Source: Pseudomonas fluorescens (GTDB lineage Bacteria > Pseudomonadota > Gammaproteobacteria > Pseudomonadales > Pseudomonadaceae). From it: DNA of 64,000 nt. A program made the translations under genes and the position numbers. Below are positions 57,312-64,000 of the stretch, in pieces. The notes under the pieces were generated by a model that saw nothing but the letters and a program-made list of their open reading frames with translations, had not been told where the DNA came from and ran no database searches. The first letter of the stretch is position 1. Every line of letters begins with the position of its first letter. The stretch spans positions 690,595 through 754,594 of the forward strand of contig NZ_CABVHU010000001.1 in assembly GCF_902497855.1 (NCBI RefSeq). The letters are read 5' to 3'.

Positions 57312-59153
57312 ATGGCCTTTACCGTTGAACTGGAAGAGTGGGTCGGCAGTGTCTGGCATCGCTTCATCACCCGGCGCGCCAGCCCGGATTTCCCCGAAGC
57401 ACGGGTCGAACTGGCCAGCCAGCAACGTCCGCTGGCACTGTTGTTCCGCGCCATGGGCGGTGCCAATGGCATCGGCGTCGAAGCCGCCAGCGACCGCGAC
57501 CTGCTGCTGCGGCGCAATGTGCTGCAGCAGATCGCCGGCACCTGCAAGCAGGTACCGCTGGCGTGGTGCGACGCGGCCAACCTGCGGCTGCCGTCGAGTC
57601 TCGCGGTGTTTCCCGAAGCGGCACTGAACCAGGAGCTCTATCGCTGGCTTGCGTTGCTGGCGGCACAAGCCGGCCAGATGCGCCATTGGGGGCGGGACAA
57701 TCAACGCTGGACGCAACAGTTGCTGCGGCGCTATCCCGCATTGCGTGCGCGGTACACACGCCTGGTCGATGCCCACCTGCAACTTCGACCGGATCCGGCG
57801 ACCTTGAATGCCGGCGAAGCAGCCCTGGAGCGAGCGTTATGCCAGGCGTTGCGCGAGCCCGGCAGTGTCGAACACTTTCCCCGCAGCGAACGGGCGGCCT
57901 GGCCGCTGCCGCTGTGGTTATACCCGCCGCAAAACCTCGCCAGCCCCCAGGCTGCCGACCTCGGCGACGAGTCCGAAGAATCGCTGACGACCCCTCCCGG
58001 TGAGCACAAAGGCGCAAGTAAACGCGCCAAACGCGTCGATGAAGGCACCCGCGACGGCGGGTTATTGATCGTGCGCCTGGAGAACCTGTTCAGCTGGACC
58101 GAACACGTGGACCTGGATCGCTGGTCGGACGACAGCGACAACCCGGACGCCGCCAGGGTCGCCGAAGACCTGGATGAGTTGAGCCTGTCGCGCACCCGCT
58201 TGCGCAAGGGCGGCGGCCTCAAGCTGCACCTGGATCTGCCCCCGGCGGATGTCGACGACATTCCCCTGGGCGAGGGCATCAAGTTGCCTGAATGGGACTA
58301 TCGCAAACAGCAGATGCAGGAGGCCTTCGTCAATCTGCAAATGATGGTGCCCCGCGACTGTGAGGCGCAGCCATTGCCGTCGCGGCTCAAGGCTTCGGCG
58401 CATCGTTTGCGGCGCCAGTTCGAGCATCTGCGCAATGACCGCCAGTGGTTACGCCAGCAACCCCAGGGCTCGGAACTGGACATGCAGGCCTGGCTGGATT
58501 TCCACGTCGAGCGCGAGCATGGCCAGTGTGCCGAACGCGGTCTGTTCATGGAGCAACGCCAGACCCGCCGCGACCTGGCGTGCCTATTGCTGGCCGACGT
58601 GTCGATGTCGACCGACGCGCACCTGAACGATGAGCATCGGGTGATCGATGTGATCCGCGACACGCTGCTGCTGTTCGGTGAAACCCTGTCGGTGCTGGGT
58701 GATGATTTCGCCCTGTACGGATTTTCCTCGTTGCGCCGCCACCAGGTGCGGATGCAGGAACTCAAGTCCTTCACCCAGCGTTACGACGACAACACCCGCG
58801 GTCGCATCCAGGGGCTCAAGCCGGGTTACTACACGCGCATGGGCGCGGCCATACGCCAGGCCACGCAACTGCTGGGCAAGAGCAAGCGCCGCAGCAAACT
58901 GTTGCTGCTGCTCACCGATGGCAAACCGAACGATCTGGATTTATACGAGGGGCGCTACGGTGTCGAGGACACCCGCGAGGCGGTGCTGGAAGCGCGGCGC
59001 CAGGGGTTGACGCCGTTCTGTATCACGATTGATCGCGAAGCCGGGGATTACCTGCCGTACATGTTCGGTGCCAATGGCTACACCTTGATCCGCCAGCCAG
59101 AACAGCTACCCCTGCGCTTGCCGCAGTTGTACCGCCAGCTGACCCAGCCTTGA
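57312..59153 (+). CDS. norD: NO reductase activation protein, VWA domain
   Basis: This 613-residue protein has a C-terminal von Willebrand factor A domain from about residue 415 with MIDAS motif DVSMSTD, TDGKPNDLD and DTREAVLEAR. The N-terminal half is alpha-helical. With NirQ it forms a MoxR-VWA chaperone pair that inserts metal into NorB. Start ATG has GAGGAAAAAACC upstream. Confidence 0.95.
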   Translation: MAFTVELEEWVGSVWHRFITRRASPDFPEARVELASQQRPLALLFRAMGGANGIGVEAASDRDLLLRRNVLQQIAGTCKQVPLAWCDAANLRLPSSLAVFPEAALNQELYRWLALLAAQAGQMRHWGRDNQRWTQQLLRRYPALRARYTRLVDAHLQLRPDPATLNAGEAALERALCQALREPGSVEHFPRSERAAWPLPLWLYPPQNLASPQAADLGDESEESLTTPPGEHKGASKRAKRVDEGTRDGGLLIVRLENLFSWTEHVDLDRWSDDSDNPDAARVAEDLDELSLSRTRLRKGGGLKLHLDLPPADVDDIPLGEGIKLPEWDYRKQQMQEAFVNLQMMVPRDCEAQPLPSRLKASAHRLRRQFEHLRNDRQWLRQQPQGSELDMQAWLDFHVEREHGQCAERGLFMEQRQTRRDLACLLLADVSMSTDAHLNDEHRVIDVIRDTLLLFGETLSVLGDDFALYGFSSLRRHQVRMQELKSFTQRYDDNTRGRIQGLKPGYYTRMGAAIRQATQLLGKSKRRSKLLLLLTDGKPNDLDLYEGRYGVEDTREAVLEARRQGLTPFCITIDREAGDYLPYMFGANGYTLIRQPEQLPLRLPQLYRQLTQP

Positions 59154-59176
59154 GCCCCGGCTTGAGCAACGCAGCA

Positions 59177-59368
59177 TCAGCCGATGCTGCGCGGCAGCCA
59201 GAAAAACATGATCACGCAGAAAATCGTCAGGCCCACGCAAAACCACATGAACCGGCGCTGCCGGCGTTGCCCGGCGCGTTCGGCCAAGGCCGGCAGGGGC
59301 ATACCGCATTGGCGGCATTCGTCTTCTCCAGCGGGGTTGGCGTGTTGGCAATACAGGCAGACGGGCAT
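59177..59368 (-). CDS. dnrP: DnrP: small zinc-ribbon membrane protein
   Basis: This 63-residue protein has a zinc ribbon (Cys4, Cys7, Cys18, Cys21 in CLYC and CRQC) followed by one transmembrane segment (FMWFCVGLTIFCVIMFFW). It sits just behind dnr in pseudomonads. The start is ATG 59368; an in-frame GTG at 59377 overlaps the dnr TGA and is an alternative. The function of DnrP is poorly defined. Confidence 0.82.
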   Translation of the reverse strand: MPVCLYCQHANPAGEDECRQCGMPLPALAERAGQRRQRRFMWFCVGLTIFCVIMFFWLPRSIG

Positions 59369-59373
59369 GTCAC

Positions 59374-60057
59374 TCACTCGAACTGTTCCAGGCGCAGGCG
59401 GTCGAGAATGGCGATCTGGCGGCCGTCCTGGGTGATGATGTTTTCATCGATCAGGCGGCGGATGATCCGCGAAAAGGTTTCCGGCTGGATCGACAAATGC
59501 CCGGCAATCAGCTGCTTGGCCATCGGCAGTTCGAACTGGTTGTTAAGGGTTTGCTGGCGCACCAGCTGCGTCAGCAGGTAACGCACCACCCGGTGGGTGG
59601 CGTTTTTCAGCGACAGGGTTTCGATTTCGTTGACCCGTTGATGCAGGCGCACACACAGCTTGCCCAGCAGCGCAAACGTCAGTCGGCTGTTGCTTTGCAG
59701 CAGGCGCATGTAGGTGTTGTTGGATAACCGGTACAACTGGGTGGGGCAGATCGCTTCGGCCGAGGCGACATAATTGGGAGTGTCCATCAGCATCATCGCC
59801 TCGGCAAAGGTTTGCCGATCGCCGATGACCTCGAACACCTTTTCCTGCCCATCGGGTGTCAGGCGGTAGATCTTCACCGCGCCGGCGATCACGAAGTAGA
59901 ACGAGTCTGCCGGCTCACCCTGGCGGAACAGAGGTTCGCCCTTGTCGATGCTCAGCAAGTGGCTGGTACTCATCAATTCATCCAGCTGTTCTTCGTTCAA
60001 CGGCTCGAATAGATGATGACTGCGCAAAATCTGATGATGGACGCGGTGAAGCACCAT
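59374..60057 (-). CDS. dnr: NO-responsive Crp/Fnr-family regulator DNR
   Basis: This 227-residue protein has an N-terminal cyclic-nucleotide-like sensor domain (SFYFVIAGAVKIYRL) and a C-terminal HTH (LSIQPETFSRIIRRLIDENII). It lacks the N-terminal cysteines of ANR, so NO is sensed through heme, and it activates nir, nor and nos from TTGAT-N4-ATCAA boxes. ATG 60057. A 29-residue gene lies 40 bp upstream on the same strand. Confidence 0.94.
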   Translation of the reverse strand: MVLHRVHHQILRSHHLFEPLNEEQLDELMSTSHLLSIDKGEPLFRQGEPADSFYFVIAGAVKIYRLTPDGQEKVFEVIGDRQTFAEAMMLMDTPNYVASAEAICPTQLYRLSNNTYMRLLQSNSRLTFALLGKLCVRLHQRVNEIETLSLKNATHRVVRYLLTQLVRQQTLNNQFELPMAKQLIAGHLSIQPETFSRIIRRLIDENIITQDGRQIAILDRLRLEQFE

Positions 60058-60097
60058 GGGAATTCATCCTGAGAAATGAAGGGGGAGGGCAATCAAG

Positions 60098-60187
60098 TCA
60101 GACGAGGCCAAGGGAAACGCCGCTGGCCAGGGCCAGGACCGAGGTCAACACCACAAACCAGGCCAAGGGCTGGATGACTTTTTTCAT
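60098..60187 (-). CDS. 29-residue single-helix membrane peptide upstream of dnr
   Basis: MKKVIQPLAWFVVLTSVLAL begins a 29-residue frame with two N-terminal lysines and one hydrophobic helix, ending GVSLGLV. AGGAG sits 6 bp before its ATG at 60187. Sequence composition and ribosome site both fit a real small membrane protein. It lies 40 bp before dnr and probably shares its transcript. No family recognised; a signal-peptide-like leader is an alternative. Confidence 0.6.
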   Translation of the reverse strand: MKKVIQPLAWFVVLTSVLALASGVSLGLV

Positions 60188-60283
60188 GACGACTCCTGGG
60201 GAGGATTCTTTGATTTGCAAAAGCTTGAGCAAGACGCGGGCCATGCGCGCAAGCCTTTGTTTATTGAGGCGACCAAGGCAAAG
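60188..60283. other. Gap between small peptide gene and NorR boxes
   Basis: About 95 bp. It should hold the dnr-operon promoter on the minus strand. A single ATCAA half-site (minus-strand GCAAATCAA) is visible, but no complete ANR/DNR box and no sigma-54 element in that direction. Nothing else seen. Confidence 0.4.
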
Positions 60284-60340
60284 GGTCAAAAAGACCCTAA
60301 GCTTTAGGGTAATTAAAACCCTTTAATGGTTATTTATACC
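60284..60340 (+). promoter_or_regulatory. Three tandem NorR-binding sites
   Basis: Three GGT-N7-ACC motifs occur at 60284-60296 (GGTCAAAAAGACC), 60308-60320 (GGTAATTAAAACC) and 60328-60340 (GGTTATTTATACC). This is the enhancer form bound by NorR hexamers. They lie about 81-137 bp before the predicted sigma-54 start site of nnrS, ideal for an activator acting by looping. Confidence 0.88.
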
Positions 60341-60395
60341 CTGGTTCGAATCACTGCTGTGGTCAATGGGCCCGGCCTGGCAAGGATCGGTGCGG

Positions 60396-60411
60396 GGGCA
60401 CGCCCCTTGCA
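60396..60411 (+). promoter_or_regulatory. Sigma-54 promoter of nnrS
   Basis: GGGCACGCCCCTTGCA fits TGGCAC-N5-TTGCA with one mismatch; GG and GC are exactly 12 bp apart. The start would lie near 60421, about 104 nt before the nnrS ATG. Confidence 0.85.
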
Positions 60412-60429
60412 CACTTGATCTGCGACAAC

Positions 60430-60460
60430 TGCAATTGATCGGCAATACCCGATAATTGCA
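60430..60460 (+). other. Stem-loop in the nnrS leader
   Basis: TGCAATT pairs with AATTGCA and ATCGG with CCGAT around a CAATAC-type loop, with a one-base bulge. It starts about 9 nt after the predicted start site, so it would cap the 5' end of the mRNA. Possible stability element. Confidence 0.45.
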
Positions 60461-60524
60461 GCCTGATTGACCTCGGCGCGCGAAGGTCGGCGCCAGGTAG
60501 GCAACAAGGCAGAGGAGAGGTTTT

Positions 60525-61715
60525 ATGCAGGTGCTTGACCGCCGCAAAGCGATGGCTATTGCGCCCTTGTTACGACTGGCCTTTCGGCCATTTTTTCTCG
60601 CCGGCTGCCTGTTGGCCGTGCTGGCCATTCCGCTGTGGCTGGCCGCTTTCAGCGGTTCGATCGCCGACTGGCAACCGGCCGGGGGGTGGCTGGGCTGGCA
60701 TCGACATGAACTGCTGTTCGGTTTCGGCCTGGCGATTATTGCCGGCTTTCTGCTGACGGCCGTGCAGACCTGGACCGGTCGCCCCGGCATCAGCGGCACA
60801 CCGCTGGCGGCGCTGGCGCTGCTGTGGTTGTCGGGGCGAGTGGCGTGGCTGGTCAATGCACCGTTGCCGTTGCTGGCGTTGCTGGAATTGGCATTCCCGC
60901 TGGCGGTGGCCGTGCTCATGGGGTTCACCCTGTGGAAGGTGCGGCAGAAACGTAACTACCCGATAGCGGTGGTGTTGCTGTTATTGGCGGCGGCCGACGC
61001 CTTGTCCCTGTACGGCCTGCTCGAAGGTCATGAAGGCTGGCAGCGCCAAGGCGTGCTGACCGGTCTTTGGCTGGTGGCGGCGATGATGGGCTTGATTGGC
61101 GGGCGCGTGATTCCGTTCTTCATTCAGCGCGGCCTCGGCAAGGTTGAAGGCGTTACCCCCTGGCCGTGGCTGGATTGGCTGCTGCTGATCGGTTCGCCCC
61201 TGGTGGCGTTGTCGTATGCCGCGGGCTCGGCGCTCGAGCCCAATCTGTGGGTAGGCCTGTTATTCGCCGCGTTGGCCGCCGGGCATCTGGTGCGCCTGGT
61301 GCGCTGGCATGATCGCGCACTCTGGCGCGTGCCGCTGCTGTGGTCGTTGTACCTGGCTTATGGCTGGTTGGCGGTGGCTTGTCTGGGGATGGCGCTGTGG
61401 CATTTTGGCGTACCGATCAATGCGAGCCTGGCGGTGCATTGCCTGACCATCGGCGCCATGGGCGGCCTGGTGCTGGCGATGATCGCACGAGTCAGTCTCG
61501 GGCATACCGGCCGGCCTCTTGAACCGCCGTCGGGCATGACCCTGGCGTTTATCCTGCTCAACCTGGCGTGTCTGAGCCGGGTGGTATTGGTCCTGTTCCT
61601 GCCATTGCCCGCGTTGTGGCTGGCCGGCCTGTGCTGGGCGCTGGCGTTCGGGCTGTACGCCTGGGGTTATGGGCCGATGCTGTTGCGGGGCCGGGTCGAT
61701 GGGCATCCGGGATGA
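60525..61715 (+). CDS. nnrS: NnrS-family heme-copper membrane protein
   Basis: This 396-residue protein has about twelve transmembrane helices of the NnrS family, recognised by RLAFRPFFLAGCLLAVLAIP, WHRHELLFGFGLAIIAGFLLTAVQ and HCLTIGAMGGLVLAMIARVSLGHTGR. NnrS proteins carry heme and relieve NO stress by limiting iron-nitrosyl damage. AGAGGAGAGG precedes the ATG. NorR boxes and a sigma-54 promoter lie upstream. A CopD-like gene follows 28 bp later. Confidence 0.93.
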   Translation: MQVLDRRKAMAIAPLLRLAFRPFFLAGCLLAVLAIPLWLAAFSGSIADWQPAGGWLGWHRHELLFGFGLAIIAGFLLTAVQTWTGRPGISGTPLAALALLWLSGRVAWLVNAPLPLLALLELAFPLAVAVLMGFTLWKVRQKRNYPIAVVLLLLAAADALSLYGLLEGHEGWQRQGVLTGLWLVAAMMGLIGGRVIPFFIQRGLGKVEGVTPWPWLDWLLLIGSPLVALSYAAGSALEPNLWVGLLFAALAAGHLVRLVRWHDRALWRVPLLWSLYLAYGWLAVACLGMALWHFGVPINASLAVHCLTIGAMGGLVLAMIARVSLGHTGRPLEPPSGMTLAFILLNLACLSRVVLVLFLPLPALWLAGLCWALAFGLYAWGYGPMLLRGRVDGHPG

Positions 61716-61743
61716 GCCTGCACGTGAATGGAGGCGGCTGCTG

Positions 61744-62181
61744 ATGTATCCCTTTTTACTGGTCACGCATTTGCTGGCAGCCATCGCCTTCATCGGCACG
61801 CTGTTTTTCGAGGTGGTGATCTGGCATCGAGCCCGCGAGCAGTTGGCCGATACCGCGCAATCGACGGCGGACCAGGCGATTGCAGTGCGCTCGCGCAAGG
61901 TGCTGCATGGCGTGGTGGTCCTGTTGTATGGCGCCGGCATTGCGCTGGCCTGGCAACATCGCGGTGTATTGAGCCAGCCGCTGGCCAGCAGTTTTGGCAC
62001 CTTGCTGAGCCTGAAGATCGTGTTGGCCTTGAGCATCATCGGCCATTACCTGTTGCTGGCGTACTGGCTGAAAAGCGCGCGGCTGACCGTTAGCCGCGCG
62101 AGCTGGATTCGCCGCAGCATCCTTGGGCACATGGTGCTGATCGTGATCCTGGCCAAGACCATGTTCTATTGGCAGGGTTGA
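61744..62181 (+). CDS. CopD-like small membrane protein (NorR-linked copy)
   Basis: This 145-residue four-helix protein is a clear paralogue of the one at 31472-31915, sharing the helix 1 histidine (THLLAAIAFIGTLFFEV), PLASSFGTLLSLKI and LAKTMFY. GGAGGCGG precedes the ATG. It should be cotranscribed with nnrS under NorR. Function unknown. Confidence 0.8.
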   Translation: MYPFLLVTHLLAAIAFIGTLFFEVVIWHRAREQLADTAQSTADQAIAVRSRKVLHGVVVLLYGAGIALAWQHRGVLSQPLASSFGTLLSLKIVLALSIIGHYLLLAYWLKSARLTVSRASWIRRSILGHMVLIVILAKTMFYWQG

Positions 62182-62213
62182 TCGCGCTGGAAGATGTGTG
62201 GGTCAGTTCATAC

Positions 62214-62355
62214 TGTAGGAGCGAGCTTGCTCGCGATGGTCGTTAACGATAACGCGTGTTTACTGGTTAAACGCGGCGCTCTTGAGTCCATCGCGAGCAA
62301 GCTCGCTCCTACAGGGGACGGTATTCCAATGTGGGAGCGAGCTTGCTCGCGAATG
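62214..62355. repeat. REPIN plus solitary REP
   Basis: Arms TGTAGGAGCGAGCTTGCTCG and complement (62214-62313) flank a spacer with GTCGTTAACGATAACGCGTG, matching in reverse the spacer of the REPIN near 3942-4037. A third REP half (AATGTGGGAGCGAGC) follows at 62328-62355. Confidence 0.85.
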
Positions 62356-62374
62356 CGGCGTTACGGGTTGACGA

Positions 62375-63049
62375 TCAGTGAAGGGGTTTGAGGGCGTTGA
62401 TGAACAGCACGTTGTTTTCCAGATGGATGTGTTGCATCAGGTCGTCCTTGAACTCCAGCAACCCGCGATAGAGCGCGCGCCAGGTGTTGCAGGCATCGGC
62501 CGGTGGAATGATGTGGTTGGTCAGCAGCAGCAGCTGGTCCAGCGCCTGGCCATGTTGATCATGTTCGAAGCGCAGCACCTGGATCGGAGGCGCGGCCTGA
62601 AGGCCGATGCCCTGTTGCAGCATCGGGAACAGCACTTGTTCCTCCTTGAGCATGTGCCCTTCGAGTTCCTGTTGCATGTCGGTCAGCAGATCGGCCAGGC
62701 CATTGGGGCAGCTGCTGCGGGCGCCATGCACCTGCTCGACACGGCGAGCCAGGCGGATCAGTTCCGGCAGTTGCTCGCGGTGGCGGGCGTGATAGCGCGC
62801 CAGGAGGTGGGCGATCAACGTCTCCGACGGTTCGTTGCGCCAGTCGTGCTGGGTGTCGCCGGCGTCTTGCAGGTCGTGCAGGGCATCGGCGATCAGCAGC
62901 GGATCGAGATCCTTGCCAAGGGCCGCTTCGCGCAGGCTTTTATGCCCGCCGCAACAGAAGTCCAGTTTGAAGCTGTGAAAGATCCGGGTGGCGCCGGGAA
63001 TGTCGCAGGCCAGTTGGCCGAGGCTTTGTTCGAGCAGGGTCTGGCTCAT
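62375..63049 (-). CDS. ytfE: Iron-sulfur cluster repair di-iron protein (RIC/YtfE, DnrN)
   Basis: This 224-residue protein has an N-terminal ScdA-like domain with FKLDFCCGGHKSLREA (Cys32, Cys33) and a hemerythrin-like di-iron bundle whose His/Glu ligands lie in HLLARYHARHREQL, HMLKEEQVLFPML, LRFEHDQHGQALD and HIHLENNVLF. It repairs NO-damaged iron-sulfur clusters. A sigma-54 promoter and two NorR boxes lie in the gap to norR. Confidence 0.93.
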   Translation of the reverse strand: MSQTLLEQSLGQLACDIPGATRIFHSFKLDFCCGGHKSLREAALGKDLDPLLIADALHDLQDAGDTQHDWRNEPSETLIAHLLARYHARHREQLPELIRLARRVEQVHGARSSCPNGLADLLTDMQQELEGHMLKEEQVLFPMLQQGIGLQAAPPIQVLRFEHDQHGQALDQLLLLTNHIIPPADACNTWRALYRGLLEFKDDLMQHIHLENNVLFINALKPLH

Positions 63050-63091
63050 CAGGGGTTCCTTGTATGGATTTCAACGGTTCCCCAGGCTCGT

Positions 63092-63107
63092 TGCACCCGG
63101 CATGCCA
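63092..63107 (-). promoter_or_regulatory. Sigma-54 promoter of ytfE/ric
   Basis: On the minus strand TGGCATGCCGGGTGCA fits TGGCAC-N5-TTGCA with GG and GC exactly 12 bp apart. The start would lie near 63082, 33 nt before the ATG. Confidence 0.82.
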
Positions 63108-63147
63108 TAGTCAACTGATTGAAAAGCATCGATGTTTTTTTAATTGT

Positions 63148-63185
63148 GGTGATAGTCACCCTGACGCTTTAGGGTGAATCCAACC
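63148..63185 (-). promoter_or_regulatory. Two NorR-binding sites between ytfE and norR
   Basis: GGT-N7-ACC motifs at 63148-63160 (GGTGATAGTCACC, a perfect palindrome) and 63173-63185 (GGTGAATCCAACC), 25 bp apart. They lie about 66-103 bp before the predicted ytfE start site and may also let NorR repress its own gene. Confidence 0.85.
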
Positions 63186-63204
63186 AAAGAGGGTACTTAC
63201 TACC

Positions 63205-64000
63205 ATGTTGCGTGAAAGCCTGGCGGCCGACCTGATTGTCGAGTTGCCCAATGCCGTACGGTTGCAACGACTGGTCCAGACCCTGCGCGAATACTTCAAC
63301 AGTGGCGCTGTGGGATTGTTGCGCCTGGATGACGACAGCCTCAGGCCGGTGGCGACCGTGGGGCTGGTGCATGAAGCCCTGGGGCGGCGCTTCGTCATCG
63401 CCCAGCATCCGCGACTGGCGGCGATCATGGCGTTCCGCGAGCCGGTCTGGTTCGAGCCCGACAGTCGCCTGCCGGATCCTTACGACGGCTTGCTCGACGG
63501 CCACGTCGGCGAACCGTTGCCGGTGCATGACTGCATGGGCGTGAGCCTGTACGTGGAAGGGCGGATCTGGGGCGCGATCACCCTCGATGCGCTGCACGCC
63601 GGAACCTTCGACAGCCAGGCCCGGGAGGAACTCAAGCGCTGCACGCTGCAGATCGAGGCCGCCGTGCGGGTGACCCGGCTCGAGCAGGAAAACCGCAGCT
63701 TGCGACTGTCCCGCAGCGATACCCTGGACCTGCGCATGCCCGTCGAGGAGGGCGAGATCCTCGGCCAGAGCGAGGTCTTGCATCAGCTGCTCAATGAGCT
63801 GGATGTGCTGGCCGACTCCGAACTGCCGGTGTTGCTGTTGGGCGAGACCGGCGTCGGCAAAGAGCTGTTCGCCCGGCGCTTGCACCGGCTTTCACGGCGC
63901 AACCACAAGCCGCTGATCCAGGTCAACTGCGCCGCCTTGCCGGAGTCGTTGGCGGAGAGTGAATTGTTCGGCCATGTCAAAGGCGCCTTTTCCGGCGCCA
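63205..64000 (+). CDS. norR: NO-responsive sigma-54 activator NorR (partial, runs off window)
   Basis: 265 residues are visible. An N-terminal GAF domain holds counterparts of the E. coli NorR non-heme iron site: Arg70, Asp94 (DPYDG), His108, Cys110 (VHDCMG) and Asp128 (TLDAL). The AAA+ domain begins with Walker A GETGVGKE near residue 212, and the last residues reach the sigma-54 contact loop as GAFSGA instead of the commoner GAFTGA. It is divergent from ytfE. The C-terminal HTH lies outside the window. The two NorR-box clusters here are its expected targets. Confidence 0.95.
   Translation, partial: MLRESLAADLIVELPNAVRLQRLVQTLREYFNSGAVGLLRLDDDSLRPVATVGLVHEALGRRFVIAQHPRLAAIMAFREPVWFEPDSRLPDPYDGLLDGHVGEPLPVHDCMGVSLYVEGRIWGAITLDALHAGTFDSQAREELKRCTLQIEAAVRVTRLEQENRSLRLSRSDTLDLRMPVEEGEILGQSEVLHQLLNELDVLADSELPVLLLGETGVGKELFARRLHRLSRRNHKPLIQVNCAALPESLAESELFGHVKGAFSGA

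Noticed and set aside
60413-60426. ANR/DNR-like TTGATCTGCGACAA downstream of the nnrS sigma-54 promoter
   Set aside because: Only 8 of 10 positions match and it would lie at or after the predicted start site, so it is probably chance.

Overview
The window is high-GC chromosomal DNA from a Pseudomonas, most likely the P. brassicacearum / P. kilonensis / F113 side of the P. fluorescens complex. That placement is inferred from three things: the complete Pseudomonas-type nirSMCFDLGHJEN order, an acdR-acdS ACC-deaminase locus, and abundant Pseudomonas REP/REPIN elements. No tRNA, rRNA, IS element, prophage or CRISPR array was seen.

Layout. (1) 1-6050: end of an upstream gene, a carboxynorspermidine synthase-like dehydrogenase, a manganese catalase, a short ORF coupled to a ZIP metal transporter, and a DMT exporter divergent from a LysR regulator. 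(2) 6153-13690: acdR/acdS, then two unknown small proteins leading by ATGA overlap into an AceE-type 2-oxoacid dehydrogenase E1, then a P. stutzeri-type trehalose synthase. (3) 13855-26475, all minus strand: OprD porin, secreted PPC-domain protein, NADP aldehyde dehydrogenase, two tandem amidohydrolases, hot-dog thioesterase, fused TRAP permease plus binding protein, class III CoA-transferase, crotonase-fold enzyme and Fe-alcohol dehydrogenase, with a divergent LysR regulator at 26652. This looks like a self-contained catabolic pathway for an unidentified carboxylic acid or lactone. (4) 27579-31371: assimilatory nitrite reductase nirBD behind a NasT/ANTAR-type antitermination leader, then a CBS-domain protein.

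(5) 31401-64000 is a denitrification and NO-response island. It holds a CopD-like membrane protein, a HemN-like pseudoenzyme and hemN, nosRZDFYL, a short-chain dehydrogenase, nirN-E-J-H-G-L-D-F-C-M-S on the minus strand, nirQ-norE/nirO-nirP and norCBD on the plus strand, dnr-dnrP, nnrS with a second CopD-like protein, the iron-sulfur repair protein gene ric (ytfE), and the start of norR. Together these encode nitrite to NO to N2O to N2 reduction and heme d1 synthesis. No nitrate reductase gene lies in the window.

Regulation is unusually readable. ANR/DNR boxes (TTGAT-N4-ATCAA type) lie before the CopD-like gene, the hemN pair, nosR, nirS/nirQ and norC, with a weaker one before the SDR gene. 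Two separate sigma-54 promoters with clusters of NorR boxes (GGT-N7-ACC) lie before nnrS and before ric. Thus one layer (ANR/DNR) drives respiration and a second (NorR/sigma-54) drives NO protection, while NasT is predicted to control assimilation. Gene starts were chosen by Shine-Dalgarno sequence, overlap and signal peptide, so they often differ from the longest possible ORF.
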